Shown here: piece after piece, positions 42,713 to 54,349 of the stretch
How the letters are laid out: each line of letters starts with the position of its first letter
Position numbering within the stretch: the first letter of the stretch is position 1
Assembly (NCBI GenBank): GCA_018873245.2
Contig: JAEMBT020000009.1
Location: 7,253,288 to 7,317,287, forward strand
From: Archegozetes longisetosus
Lineage: Eukaryota; Arthropoda; Arachnida; Sarcoptiformes; Trhypochthoniidae
Length of the DNA: 64,000 bases
Direction of reading: 5' to 3'
The notes under the pieces: generated by a model
Database searches by the model: none
What the model was told of the DNA's origin: nothing
The model's input: the letters and a program-made list of their open reading frames with translations, nothing else
Made by a program: the position numbers and the translations under genes

Positions 42713-44180
42713 TTAATTATCGACATCAATCACATTACCAGAAGTAGTATTCATAAATGAATTATAGCTAATAATCATGTGCTTAACCATAGTTTTTGGA
42801 GCTAGTCTATGACGTCGGTCAGTTAAAAGGTTTTTGTAAATCGAAAATGACCTTTCAACATCCACTGAGACTAGTGGAGCAAAACGAACTTTTCTTTTCA
42901 TGATCAAATTGATCTCACCATTAGATGACATTTGAGAAGTGAAAGGAATCAGACCAGGGTTTTTTTCCAAGCTCTTAACCAGCTTTTGCAATGGATTCCC
43001 AACCAGTTTCGCTTTGCAGTCTTCAATTATTTTCATCTGTTCATCAATAGCTAACCCTTGCGTTTCTAAAGATTTTAGAGCTTTTGGAAGGAAAGCATAA
43101 AGTTCAATGTCATATAATTCCTTAGCCAGTGATTGGTCTTCTATCAATATCTTGAGATCCTTAACTGCTTTAGAATCCTCTTTCAGCTTCCTAATAAATT
43201 GTTTGACAGCTTCAAAATGCTCACAATGATAAAGTGTAGCTGTAATGAATGTACCCCATCGCGTAAGGATAGGACTCAGAGGTAAGGGAAGTTCAGTTGA
43301 GTTGAGAAAAAGTTTTTTACGTTTTGGAGACTTTAGAAGAACTTTTTTCATTAATGAAACAAACTCATCAACTTTAAGAAATTCTTCACGAACTCTTTCA
43401 GCAACAAGATGAAGAGCATGTGCTAAACATGTTACATGTTCAAGATTCGGAAAAAAACTCGACTTTAAATCTGCAAATGCTTTCCTCATGTAAGTGGCCT
43501 GATCGCTAACAACTAGCCTAACTCTATCATATGGCTTATCTGTTTGAGGCCACAATAAGCTGCATGCGTTTATAAAATTTTGTTATATAGTCATATTGTT
43601 GGTCTTCTCCATAAAATTCACGTATAACAATTTAGGTTTGTCATATCTTCCATCTAGAGTGCCGACAAGTATCTGGACTACAAATCGATTGCATACATCG
43701 GTGGTCTCATCTATCACAAAATAAACATCCAATTCTCCAATTTCATGTCTTATGTCATTCACTTTTTTCTCATAAAGTTCATCTATATAATCTTTCGCCA
43801 ATGTTGTTCTTTCCGGGACTTTCTTTTTCGTGAATTTTTCAATGAATGCTTTGAATGATGGGTGATTTACTTTTGCCATCGGTATTCCAGCTTCGATCAT
43901 AGCTTTTGCGAGGTCTGCATTGAATTTTCTTTGATCTTGTGCAGCGTCTTCTTGTTTTTGAATGGCATGGTTCAAAAAGGATTGTCTTGATTTTCCACTT
44001 TTAGATTTCTTCTCCTGATGTTTCTCGCCTTTGATATGAATTTTGATTCTATTGATATCAAATCGGTTTTTATTGCTGCAATTGACTATTTTTTTAACAC
44101 AAATCACATCTAATTATTTTTTCATCTGTTGATATACCGTCATCAGCAAATTTTCTTGCTGCATCGCGTAGACACGACAT
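42713..44180 (-). pseudogene. hAT transposase (BED/CGGBP1-like), broken by one frameshift and one stop
   Basis: Reads on the minus strand from ATG 44180 (MSCLRDAARKFADDGI). A BED-like zinc finger (RCDLC...H...H) follows, then SFLNHAIQKQEDAAQD, DVYFVIDETTDVCNRF (first catalytic Asp region), RVRLVVSDQATYMRKAFADL and PNLEHVTCLAHALHLVAE. The C-terminal hATC block is VSVDVERSFSIYKNLLTDRR. Two lesions: a one-base frameshift at about 44097 (TGTTAAAAAAATA, one T too many), and an in-frame TAA at 43580-43582 where the reading otherwise continues. Nothing else is broken over about 490 codons, so inactivation is recent or partly due to sequence error. Its 5' side abuts the second hAT element. Confidence 0.85.
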
Positions 44181-44623
44181 AGTAATTTTAATTGTCAATC
44201 GATAAAACAATTTTTTAATCAATTAAACCTTACCAATCAGTTATAAACTACTGATGAGCAGGTCCGAGTCCTCAGGTCTTTTTGAAAGACTCGGACCTGG
44301 GACCTGGACCTCTAACCCAGGACCCGGACTCGGACCTCTTAGAAAACTGAAGACCTGGACTCGGACCCGGACCTGCACCTCAAGACTCGGACCCGGACTC
44401 GGACCTCAAGAACCTAACTCCGATACAAAACAAGTTTGTAATTGAGATCATAGTATAAACAAATTCATTTCATGCATAGCAACGTAGAACATTTAGCATA
44501 AATACTATCACATTACCTAAACAAATAACTTAAAAATAATTAAAACTTAAAAAAAACTTATGAATCATTTGCGATCGTTTTAGACTTTGTTTCTATCTCA
44601 TAATAAGAAAATTATAGTTAATT

Positions 44624-46371
44624 GTGTCCAAAATGAGTGAAATAGACATTATAGAAAGTTTTGATTCAGATGAATCTTATCACTCAATAGAATCATCTCA
44701 ACTCTCAACACAATCGACAAAATTTAAAAATTTAGATCATTTTAAAGCTTTTGAAAATAAAGTGAAATGCAATTATTGTGGAAAAGTTTTTTCGGGTAAA
44801 TCAGGATCGAGTACATTAAAAAGACATCTTAATAATGCACATAATAAGTTTGGGCCAAAAAGTATTAAAATAACAGATATGTTTCGACAAGAAAAAGCGT
44901 CTGCAAAACTCGACCCTAATGAAGAACTCATAAGTTTTTTGGTTTGTGGAGACCACCCATTCAATACAGTTGAAGAACCAGCATTCAACTCATTCATCAG
45001 TTCTTTAAATTCTACATATAAGATGCCTTCTCGTTTCACAATTAAGCGAAAAGTTGATTCAAAATTTGATTACTTCGAAGCGAAACTTAAAAATTATTTG
45101 CGAAAAATTGAAAGTAAAATATCGTTTACGACTGATTTGTGGACTTCAATGAAAAAACAGCCTTTCATTGCGGTCACAGCGCATTTTCTAGACGAAAACT
45201 TCATTCAAAGAAGTTTTTTATTAGACTTTGATATGATACCATTTCCTCACGCTGGAGAAAACATCTCTAATAACTTAGAATTAATTTTTACTAATTTCAA
45301 TATAATGAATAAAGTTTTGTCTGTGACCACTGATAATGCTGAAAGTATGGTCAAAGCCATCAAATTATTCAGTGAATTTCAGGGTCTCGAAACAATATTT
45401 GATAATTTTCACATTCGTTGTTTTGCTTATATCATCAACCTTGCAGTACAAGATGGTATTGAGACAATTAAGGACAGCTTAGAAACTTTGAGATGTTTTG
45501 TTGGTTTCGTAAGAACTACACCAACAATAAGACAAAAATTCGAAACTGCGGCTAAAACTTTGGAAAAGAAATATTTGATACTGAAAAAAGATGTACCCGA
45601 AAGATGGAATTCAACTCTTGAAATGGTTAAAAGAGTTCTACAGATGAAAGATGTCATTTTGTATTTGTATGCGAAAGGTGAGAACTTTAGAAAATATCAA
45701 ATATCTGACAATAATTGGCTTTTATGTGAGGAATTGAGTGATTTTTTGAAACCATTCGAAGAGGCAACAAAACTTATTTCAGGATCTAAATATGTAAGCA
45801 TATGCTTAGTTTTGCCAATTCTCAAAACATTTTACGAACATCTAAATGATCACAAGAATTCAAGTAACAGTTCGATTAAACTCTGTGCTGAAAGTATGCT
45901 TTTGAAGTTTGATAAGTATAAGGATTTACTTGAAACTGTATCACAAAATTTGCTGTTATACTTGACCCTCGCTTGAAACTCGATTTCTTTGAGAATGATC
46001 AGACTGTAAAACAAAGATTTATTGATTTCTTCAAGAAAAACTATCATCAGATCATTCCAATTCAAATTGAAAGTTCAAACGTTTCGTTTGTCTCTAAACT
46101 TTATAAGAAGACAAGAGTTGAAACATATGATGAAATTGAAAAGTATTTAAGTTTGCCTATTGCTGGTCAAAATACTGATCCTATACTTTGGTGGAAAAAT
46201 AATTGTTTAGAATTCCCTTATCTCTCAAAGTTCGCATTCGAGATACTTATTATTCCAGCATCGAGTGTCCCTTCAGAACAAATATTCTCAAAATCTGGAG
46301 ATTTGATCAGCAAAAAGAGAAGTCAATTGAGTGTTAATTCCATTAGATCTTGCATGCGTCTCAAATCATAG
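44624..46371 (+). CDS. hAT transposase with BED finger, intact except one frameshift
   Basis: Encodes about 580 aa. It begins MSKMSEIDII and has a BED zinc finger (VKCNYCGKVFSG...TLKRHLNNAH) at residues about 46-70. The RNase H-like core has FTTDLWTSMKKQPF and VTTDNAESMVKAI (the two Asp motifs), an insertion with IRCFAYIINLAV, and VPERWNSTLEMV. The C-terminal dimerisation domain is LSKFAFEILIIPASSVPSEQ followed by IFSKSGDLISKKR. The first frame (44624-45976) and second frame (45973-46371) join at about 45949, where CACAAAATTT lacks one A to continue as ..KFAVILDPRLKLDFF. No other lesion exists, so the gene may be functional if this is a homopolymer error. It lies inside the element at 44249-46706. 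It may be the source of the related MITE. Confidence 0.85.
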
Positions 46372-46611
46372 ATCCCTTTTTTTTTGCAAATTTAAAGTAA
46401 ATGGTTATATTATATTAATATTTTTTTTTTATCTTACTATCAATGGTTCAATAAAGGTTAAAATTTTGAATGAAAGTATTTTGTCTATTATTAGATTTTA
46501 TTTAAGTTTTAAAGGAAGTCCGAGTCCAGGACCTGAGGTCTTTATAGAAGACCCGGACCCGGACTCGGACCTCTAACTCAGTACTCGGACCTGGACTTCT
46601 GCCAAATATTA

Positions 46612-46665
46612 GGACTTTAGGACCTCAGGACCTCAGGACCTCAGGACCTCAGGACCTCAGGTCCC
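46612..46665. repeat. tandem octamer array (AGGACCTC)n in the hAT right arm
   Basis: About five perfect copies of AGGACCTC in a row, within a longer field of variants. Because the motif is partly palindromic (GGACC/GGTCC), the left and right arms of the transposon can pair at many registers. Probably serves as transposase subterminal binding sites (inferred from hAT biology). Confidence 0.85.
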
Positions 46666-46929
46666 AGGTCTTTAACCGTCCTGAGGTCGGGACTCGTTCA
46701 TCAGTAACTTATAGGAGTTTATGCTAATAATAGGAGGAATAGAGGATGTTGTTAGATAATAGCTTTAGATCGGTTTACTGCAATGCTGAAGGTTAGGATT
46801 GTATTTTCCTATGACAGATCCTGCTTCATAATTTGTCTTACCGTGGGAAAGTATAGTTTGGGCTGTGGGAAAATGTAGATTGAAAGAAGTTTTTGCAATA
46901 TGGCAAAGCCCTTAAAATAATATTTTTGC

Positions 46930-48290
46930 TGGTATTTCACTCACTCTGATAGCTATTTAACGACATATAAACTTCGAGTAGATGAGTTTTGTACAAAGTA
47001 CCGAAAATTACATTTAGATGATAAATGAATAATGAAATTTTCGGACTTTTTCATGCAAAATTTATTATAAATTATATTTATCGATCTCACTAACTTTATA
47101 CCAATAAAGTTCATTAATTTCCATAGAGATAACAAGATATCCAACAAAGTACTAGTTCAAAATTCTTGCTTAATATGTGGTTTGTTATATGCCCATTAGT
47201 ATTGCCTACTTTTATCAAATCTATATTGTATTTAAGGCTCATTCAATGACAGATATTGAATCTTTATATTTGATTTACATATTAATAAAAAATTAAAAAG
47301 TTAATGTAATTCATTTATTTACCTCGTTTAAAAATAAATATTAAACTGTTCAATGCAAATGTAATTCCTATTAGCAATAGTAATTCATTATTTTCATGTA
47401 TACTTGGTGATATAGAGATACAACTTTGAAATTCATCAACTGTTATAAATCAATTAACGCAAACGTAAGAAATTTAATTCTCTTGTGATATTAACAGATA
47501 GCTTTTAACTAACTTTATATAAAAATGTTAGCATTATTGAACAGAACTATTGAGGTATCTAATACTTAAAAGCTTGATCTATGCAATAATAACGTTAAGA
47601 TATAATTTACTTAACGCTCTTCAAAGTAATGTATTTTAAAGACTTTAGTTAATATATCTTTAAACTTGTAAAAAATATTACTAATCTGTTGACCCAAGTT
47701 TGCAAGTTTCAAGGTGAATTTTAAATATTCGAAAAAAATTATGAGTTATTTGTGCTTTCTATATCATAATCACTATTTTCAAATTAAGTTATAGTTTAAA
47801 ATTGTCTACTATGTTGAAAACTATATAGGTATTAAAAATTTGCTCTAATTTGAATAATTGGCCTAAAACTTGCCAGAAAAGTTTATTTTCGTTGAACATT
47901 AGAAATTCTCAGGAGAAACTATTTTTGACAGGCTATACGATTCCAGATTCCTCTATTTAAAAGTTATTTTATTCTTGTAAAATAGTCTATATAGATTTAA
48001 TCATATGATTTAATTGTAAAAATGGAAGTTAATTAACTTTTATTTTATTAGTAAATCTTATAGCAATGAATGTATTAAACTTCAAAATTTTCACACAAAT
48101 TTAATAATACCTTGAAAACTGCCAGTACTTATCATTAGTTCTTTGTGAATAAGTTGATTTTTCCACAAATTTTACAAGCTTTAAAATATTAAATAAATGA
48201 TTATAACACTCAAATGAAATCAAATCCTTGTAAATCAAATTTAGGATGTCTTCTAAACTTTCTAATTTATTATAAGTATTTATTATAATT
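46930..48290 (+). repeat. 1.4-kb repeat superfamily, copy E1
   Basis: Diverged copy in the orientation opposite to A and B. Landmarks shared with 49403-50833 and 57127-58556: GAGTTTTG.GCAAAGTAC, ATTTATCGAT.TCA.TA, ATTAATTTCCATAGAGA, AACAAGATAT.CA.C.AAG, and TATTTAAGGCT.ATTCA. It ends in a stretch with ATGTCTTCTAAACTTTCTAA. No coding frame. Confidence 0.65.
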
Positions 48291-48304
48291 AGTAAGTGTA
48301 AAAA

Positions 48305-48730
48305 GGGTAAATCCGGGCTAATAGATCTAAAGGGATTTCCGACCCCCACATCCAACTATAATGCATCATTGGATTTGGTTCGTCGAGATGAACATTTTGA
48401 TACCACACTTGGCTACTTCCAACCCAAACCTGACCACTTCTAGCCACCAAGACCTAAGCCCCTCGAATATGGGTAAACCTGGCTTTAAAAATGCTCCGCG
48501 ACCTAACTTATTCTATCTTAGTTTATATTAGGCTCGTTTGTGTTACGACTCGAGAATCCAGATCTAACCATTACGAGGCACAAAACCAAACAAAATATCT
48601 CGAGAGCTACTTGAGATAATTGGTTAAATGAGGCATCAAAATGCTCAGTTCAATGTCCTGAATCCAATGATATATCACAGTTGGGGTGTAGGGTAGAGAA
48701 GGCCTTTAGACCCATTAGTCTGGATTCACC
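48305..48730. mobile_element. palindromic F element, second full copy
   Basis: Begins GGGTAAATCCGGGCTAATAG and ends with the inverted form (CCATTAGTCTGGATTCACC). The interior carries CACACTTGGCTACTTCCAAC, CTGACCACTTCTAGCCACC and GACCTAACTTATTCTATC, the same units as in 31493-31973 and 23465-23714. Non-coding. It lies at the right edge of repeat copy E1. Confidence 0.75.
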
Positions 48731-49402
48731 AAAGAATAGTTATTTAAATTTTACATCATAAGTTACTTTTATAGTAATTGGTAATTTGATTTCAACTTTT
48801 ACACGTAAGCATCATAAAATATTTAACTACTAATACTTGGTGTTAGATCTACGGAAGCAAGTTTAATTTTACACATGATTTATGAAATTTAGAATATTTC
48901 AAAGTCTGGAATCTTTTATAGGAGCGTGTAAGAAATCAAAACTTAAAATATAACCACTTTATTAAACACAATGATAAACTACAATACAAACTTTATAAGA
49001 TTTCACCAGATTTTTAACACAGGAGAAAAGAGCGAAAAATTTAGGAAAAACACGACATTATAAATGAACAATAGGCGTGTTAAATAGGAAGATACTTTAC
49101 AATGATAGGCTAAATCTTATTAGGTCAATAACACATTTAACTAGAATTGGAAGATTGTACAACTAGAACATACTTAGGCAGGTTTTAACAGTTGATCTAT
49201 GATGATTATCAGCTGTCTTCATAATTTGTATATTTTAGACAAGCATTTAAAGATTTCTTTGGTACGACCAAAAAGTAATCTTTAAATTAGCAATAAATTT
49301 TGACATATAATGTGATTTACGAAAATTAAAGTTTAGAAGTATAGGTTGTTACAAAAGTATTACAGTATATGTTCAAATAAGAAATATAGACGTTATTGCA
49401 AT
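48731..49402. other. no gene seen; partly diverged repeat
   Basis: AT-rich. The first 150 bp (for example TACTAATACTTG.TGTTAGA) match the E4 copy near 57.06 kb, so this is probably another fragment of the same repeat superfamily. The rest (48.95-49.4 kb) is unrecognised. Confidence 0.4.
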
Positions 49403-50833
49403 ATTTTTAAAATATACGATGTCACACAAAGTAAATTAAATTTTACTTTAAAATGTCTGGAAGCAGTTTATATAGAGCAAAATACAATTATCGATCTTTA
49501 ATATTTCACTCATATAGTTTACTATCTTATGAAATACTAAACTTCAAATAGATAATGAGTTTTGTGCAAAGTACTGAATAATAATCTTTAGATGATAAAT
49601 AATTGAAGTTTACGGGCTTTTCAAACAAAATTCATTATAAAATATATTTATCGATCTTATATGTCTAATACTCATAGAATCTATTAATTTCCATAGAGAA
49701 AACAAGATATTCACCGAAGCACTAGTTTAAAAATCCTGTTAAACAAGTGGTTTTGTTATATGGTGATTATAGTTGCCTATTTATAGGAAATTCACACTGT
49801 ATTTAAGGCTTATTCACTGTTAGGTATTGGTCCTTTATATTTGATTTACATTTTCGTAAAATATTAGTTTAAAGAATCAAAAGATTCACTCATTAATAGC
49901 ATTTTAAAATAATCGTTAAGACTGATTAATATAAATTTAATTCTTAGTAAAAATCTTAAATTCATTATTTTAATAAATGTTGCATGATAAGAGGAAATAA
50001 AGTTTTGAAATTGAATGACTATTATATATCAATGAACTAAAGGTAAGAATTCAATTCTCACGATATTAACTGTTAGCTTCTAGATATTTATATAAAAATT
50101 GTTACCTTTATTGGATAATTTTTGAAATTTCTTATATTAAAATGCTAGGCCTGAGTATTAACTTCAAAAAATACTCTAACTACTAAAAACCATCTGAATA
50201 CACGGTATTTCATTTTAAGAATGTTTCAAAACTTTTAATGAAATTACAATTAAACTCAGAAAACAGTAAATTATTGGCTTATACTAATTCACGTATAGTT
50301 TTTGGTGTGATGTTTAATTAGCTAATATTGATGTCATTTAGAAAAGATTTCTTTATTTCAACCTCACACTATTTAGGCAACTTTTTAAAATTTTAAATCA
50401 TGTTTTTTGCACCATGGATATTACTTCTAAATTAAACTATAACGCTTAAAAAATATTATATTGAAAACTACTCGAGTGGCAAAAAATTAGTTCTGATTTG
50501 AATAATTGACCTAAAATTAAATATCGTGGCAGAAATATTTATTCTTGTTTAATATTTGAGAAAATCTCTGAAGAAACTTTTTGAGAGGCTATAGGCATTT
50601 TACATTCTCGTTTAAAAAGCTGGTTTACTCTTATATCGTACAATATATAGGGTTCAACGCATGATCTAATGTTAAAGTTAGAGTAGCTATTCTTACAGTA
50701 ATCAGTTGTGTAACATTTAATATTCGAGCGCAAGCGTCATAAATTTGAGCCAACTGCAAATACTAAGCATAATTTCTTTGTGAATAAATTTATTTTTTCA
50801 TATATTTTATGAAACTTTAAATGTTAATAAGTT
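49403..50833 (+). repeat. 1.4-kb repeat superfamily, copy E2, truncated at the AUH exon
   Basis: Nearly collinear with 57127-58556 (E3) over about 1.4 kb, with scattered mismatches and small indels: TGTC.GGAAGCAGTTTATATA, GAAATACTAAACTTCAAATA, GGTTCAACGCATGATCTAAT, GCGCAAGCGTCATAAATTTG. It ends at ATGTTAATAAGTT(T), where E3 continues for another 60 bp or more that E2 lacks because AUH coding sequence begins. The high similarity of E2 and E3 suggests a recent common origin. Confidence 0.85.
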
Positions 50834-51604
50834 TGTACCAATTAACAAAAGACGAAGAACTACGAGTGTTGATCATCAGATCAGTAGTTCCTGGAATCTT
50901 CTGCGCCGGAGCAGACCTTAAAGAGAGAGCTACAATGCATGAGAAAGAGATCCCACCATTTGTTGCCAAATTAAGAAGTATTGCAAACGCTATCCATGAC
51001 TTCCCGTTCCCAACGATAGCTGCCATCGATGGCGCTGCCATTGGAGGTGGTCTCGAGTACGCTCTGGCCGCTGATCTTCGTGTAGCCGCTTCTAATGCCA
51101 AACTAGGACTCGTCGAAACAAAATTAGCGGTGATTCCCGGTGCAGGTCATTAAACATTTATTCATTTGTTGCTTTGATTATTACTTGTGGTGAAACAAAT
51201 TTAAGATTGAATTTAAAATTCACTAATTCTGATGATTAGGTGGAACACAACGTCTTTCACGTCTAATTCCTCTCCATTTGGCAAAAGAGTTAATATTCAC
51301 GGGAAGATTAATAGACGGCCATCAGGCCTACCAAATGGGAATTGTTAACTATTCAGTCGAACAGAATCCTAACGGAGACGCTGCTTATAGAAGAGCTGTT
51401 AAGTTAGCCGAAGAAATGATAAGTAACGGACCTGTGGCTCTCAAAGTGGCCAAGCTTGCCATCAATAAAGGCTCAGAGGTCGATATCAATACTGGTTTGG
51501 CGATCGAGGCTGTATGTCATACATTAACCGTTGGAACTAAGGACCGATTGGAAGGCTTGGCCTCTTTTAAAGAGAAACGTTCGCCAAAATATAAAGGAGA
51601 ATAA
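50834..51604 (+). CDS. AUH: methylglutaconyl-CoA hydratase (AUH-type enoyl-CoA hydratase), 5' part missing
   Basis: Mitochondrial crotonase-family enzyme of leucine breakdown that hydrates 3-methylglutaconyl-CoA to HMG-CoA; AUH also binds AU-rich RNA (family knowledge). Two exons: about 50852 (or 50834) to 51145, and 51240-51604, joined in phase 1 by a 94-nt intron. Visible: [15 protein letters not shown] (oxyanion-hole/CoA region), [14 protein letters not shown] (catalytic Glu), [20 protein letters not shown] (second Glu in the ETK motif), [29 protein letters not shown], and the AUH-typical C-terminus [11 protein letters not shown]. The first 80-100 residues, including any targeting peptide, are absent. 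Repeat E2 abuts the coding sequence directly. Either an acceptor at 50850-50851 (AAAAG|AC) joins an upstream exon not found, or the 5' end was lost and this is a gene fragment. The remaining frame is intact. Confidence 0.85.
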
Positions 51605-52189
51605 TCATTTCTATTTGTACTTTCAAATTAATGAGTCGAATCTCATTACTAGAAGATATGTTGAAATTTGATTCGCTTTTAATTAGCAATTTTGTCCTTT
51701 CTATCAAGACTTTCGATTTTGAAACTCGATTGTTAGAAAATTAATTTTTATATCAATATATGAAAGACTGAGTTAGGTTTGACTCAATTTGGCTTACTTG
51801 AGATTCGACTTCAGAAAAGTTTATTTTGCTTTTAGTACATATACAAACGTTCGCGTAAAAGTTTTAATTTAATGAGAAGTTAATAAAAACTTAATAAAAA
51901 TTTGTAGTTCCAAAGCTTAATTCTCACAATGACTTTGATGTACTTCAATCATGTGCCTAAATAACTACAACAATAATCTGATCATGAATTTCATTTTTAA
52001 TAATAAATAGACTATTTTGTGATTACTGCCATTCGAATGGAATATCATTAATGCTTTTAATTCATTTGCTATTTATTCACGACTGAGACCATATGCATTT
52101 TAGATGAAAGAAAATCTAATTCGAATAGTGCTCAATAACAATATTAAGTTGCAAAGCAAAAGATTCAATCAACAACTTTGCTCCTAACT
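51605..52189. other. no gene seen
   Basis: AT-rich DNA downstream of the AUH exons; nothing recognisable. Confidence 0.5.
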
Positions 52190-53451
52190 CTATCTATAGT
52201 TCATATTGTTCCAACTTGAACAAAAATAGTACGGACTTGTTCTCTTAAATCGAGTTTTCTTTGGATAGCATCAAACCTTTGATACGACTCTATATTGAGA
52301 GAAATTGGCAGACAGTTGCGTCAAACTCCTCGATAAGATAAACCCATTCATATCTATTTGAATTCTATTAATATTAACTTTCAACGACAAACAGCTGCCG
52401 ATCTACAAGCGAATTTATAGAAATTGTTTGGCCATTTCTCTCTCATAAAGTTGCTGCCACTATCGTTATAGACGTTATAGCCTAAAACTCAAAGGATTCA
52501 GTTGTTCACAAGCATTCTCTTCGTGATTTCGATGTGAGTTTTGCAGTGATTCAAATGCAAAATCTCAATGTTCGGAAGTTTTTGCAAAACTGACAAGAAT
52601 AGGTCTTAATTTTCAATCATACTATAATAAGATAGTTGTTCAAACCCAACTTCCAACAGATAAAAACTGAAATTTTCTTAATTTATTATAACTGCTATTA
52701 AATGAAGTGAAAATATTGAATAGTTCAAATTAAAATTATAACAATATATTTTGATGAGAAAAATATAATATACTTTATATATTATATTCAGTTTAGTTGA
52801 ATATGACTGGTGACCTCACCCTATATTTCTAAGTGTTGATCTATCTATCTTTTCAAATACAACTCTAAGGACTAAATTTTAACTTCCCAAAGATTGATTT
52901 TTCCAATATTCCAAACTTTTTTACGCAAACATAGAGCTCTTTCGAAAATTGAAATTTGCCAAAAAATAGACAAATTGAATCTGTATTGATGTCCGAAAAT
53001 GGTGAATTTCTGTTTTCTGTAACTAGTTTTAATTGGTACCATTTGCCCGTGTCTCAAAAAAATTCAACTCTAATATACAAATGCAATCTTCGAGATTAAT
53101 AAATTTAGTAAATTATATTATCAACTCACCCAATGAAATTCCCTCAAATAGATATTTTTTCTTTTGTTGGCAATATTTCTAAATAAATGATTTTGGAACA
53201 TTCATATTGTTTTCAACCGAAATATGAATTTTCTCTGATTTTGCCGGATCTGACCCAAAAAATGAACTCAATCGATATCTCGAACGAATAGCTTTAATAT
53301 TTGTAGTTGAGTTCAGAAGTTTTCCCATCTGTTTCTCACTAACACTAATCCAAAATAGTTTCAAATACTGACAACTGATCATAGCTGAAAACAAGTTTCT
53401 GTCCACTACTTCATTGCTAATTTTCCCGATATTTTTGAATTTTATTAACAA
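52190..53451 (-). pseudogene. decayed F-box/LRR-type gene
   Basis: Minus-strand fragments look like leucine-rich repeats: SAMISCQYLKLFWISVSEKQ, then MGKLLNSTTNIKAIRS in the open frame 53451-53179, and further down LSVLQKLPNIEILHLNHC and KTHIEITKRML at about 52.55 kb, followed by a stop and scattered frames. The repeat style resembles the intact F-box/LRR gene at 34752-36254, so this may be a dead paralogue. No F-box was found. The identification rests on short repeat-like pieces only. Confidence 0.4.
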
Positions 53452-54349
53452 ATTCTCAAATTGTCCTTATCAAAAGCGGCTCAATTGATAGGAATACTAT
53501 CGAACCATAACCATAGTTATGGTTCCAACTATTCTTTGAATATTGAATACCAGCCTCTTTAACTGTTTGGTAACTCATTCAGACTTTGTTTTATCCTTAA
53601 TACTACTTGTATTCACAGATTATGTTAATTCGGTTTTGTGAAAGAGTTCGAGAGTGAAGTGTGGGTTTGATTTTTACACTTTAAATTTATTTTGAATCGA
53701 TATAAGCTATTTCTAAATATAAACATAATTCACTTTTATTGAGTAAAGCTTTTCAGAGATCTGCTCTTTTACGCAAATGAAGTTTAATTCATGAAAAAAT
53801 TCTACAAAACAATTTTCAATTGATACTTTATTATTATCATTACATAACAAGATTTATAATTTATTGAATAATACAAACATTTCACTCAAATATGTTAGCT
53901 AATCAATAAATATGTAATCTTAAATAAAATAAAGCAATTTTTAACAATTTAAATTACTATGTAAAAGAATAAAGATTCAAGGCGAAATATCAACTATCTT
54001 AAGAAAAAGCATTCCAATGAAGGCAGTGATCTTCATGTTGGAGATTATTATCTTATGTAAAAGTTCTGCATGTAATTTCTAAAATATAACTAGAGAATTC
54101 TTACTTCATATTCACGAAATTAGTTAATAATAAAATGTTTCCAACAATAAAAAGTCAGTACGACTTGTTGTACTGACCATTAGTAGATTATAAAATTTGT
54201 GTTTGTGCTCTGTGTATTATGTGTCCATTTGTTTGTTGTGTCATTTGTTTGTTATGTGTCAATAAACAATTCAAGTTTTTCTATGCCAAATCAAAATTCT
54301 AAATTTTAACAGCATTTTTAAAATTGTTTTCATTTTAAAAGTTGTTTGT
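53452..54349. other. no gene seen
   Basis: AT-rich, no recognised coding or repeat structure. Confidence 0.45.

Larger units (their letters stand above)
44249..46706. mobile_element. hAT transposon, 2458 bp, with simple-repeat subterminal arms
   Basis: Left end TACTGATGAGCAGGTCC; right end, read in reverse, TACTGATGAACGAGTCC. Just inside both ends lie arrays of an 8-bp-like motif (GGACCTGG, GGACCTCA, AGACTCGG) spanning about 44260-44410 and 46510-46690, the only GC-rich DNA in the region. The element contains one + strand transposase. A clean 8-bp target duplication is not visible (TTATAAAC against ACTTATAG). The end sequence TA(C/G)TGATGA is shared with the MITE at 63159-63695. Family hAT follows from the encoded protein. 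Confidence 0.85.

Noticed and set aside
44254..44445. 63-aa open frame rich in Gly/Pro/Thr
   Set aside because: It is a translation of the GGACCTGG/GGACTCGG subterminal array of the hAT element, not a gene.
50539..50733. 64-aa minus-strand open frame, repeated at 58289-58483
   Set aside because: The two frames are similar only because they lie in repeat copies E2 and E3; no domain, no conserved codon pattern that I could see, and the ends differ.
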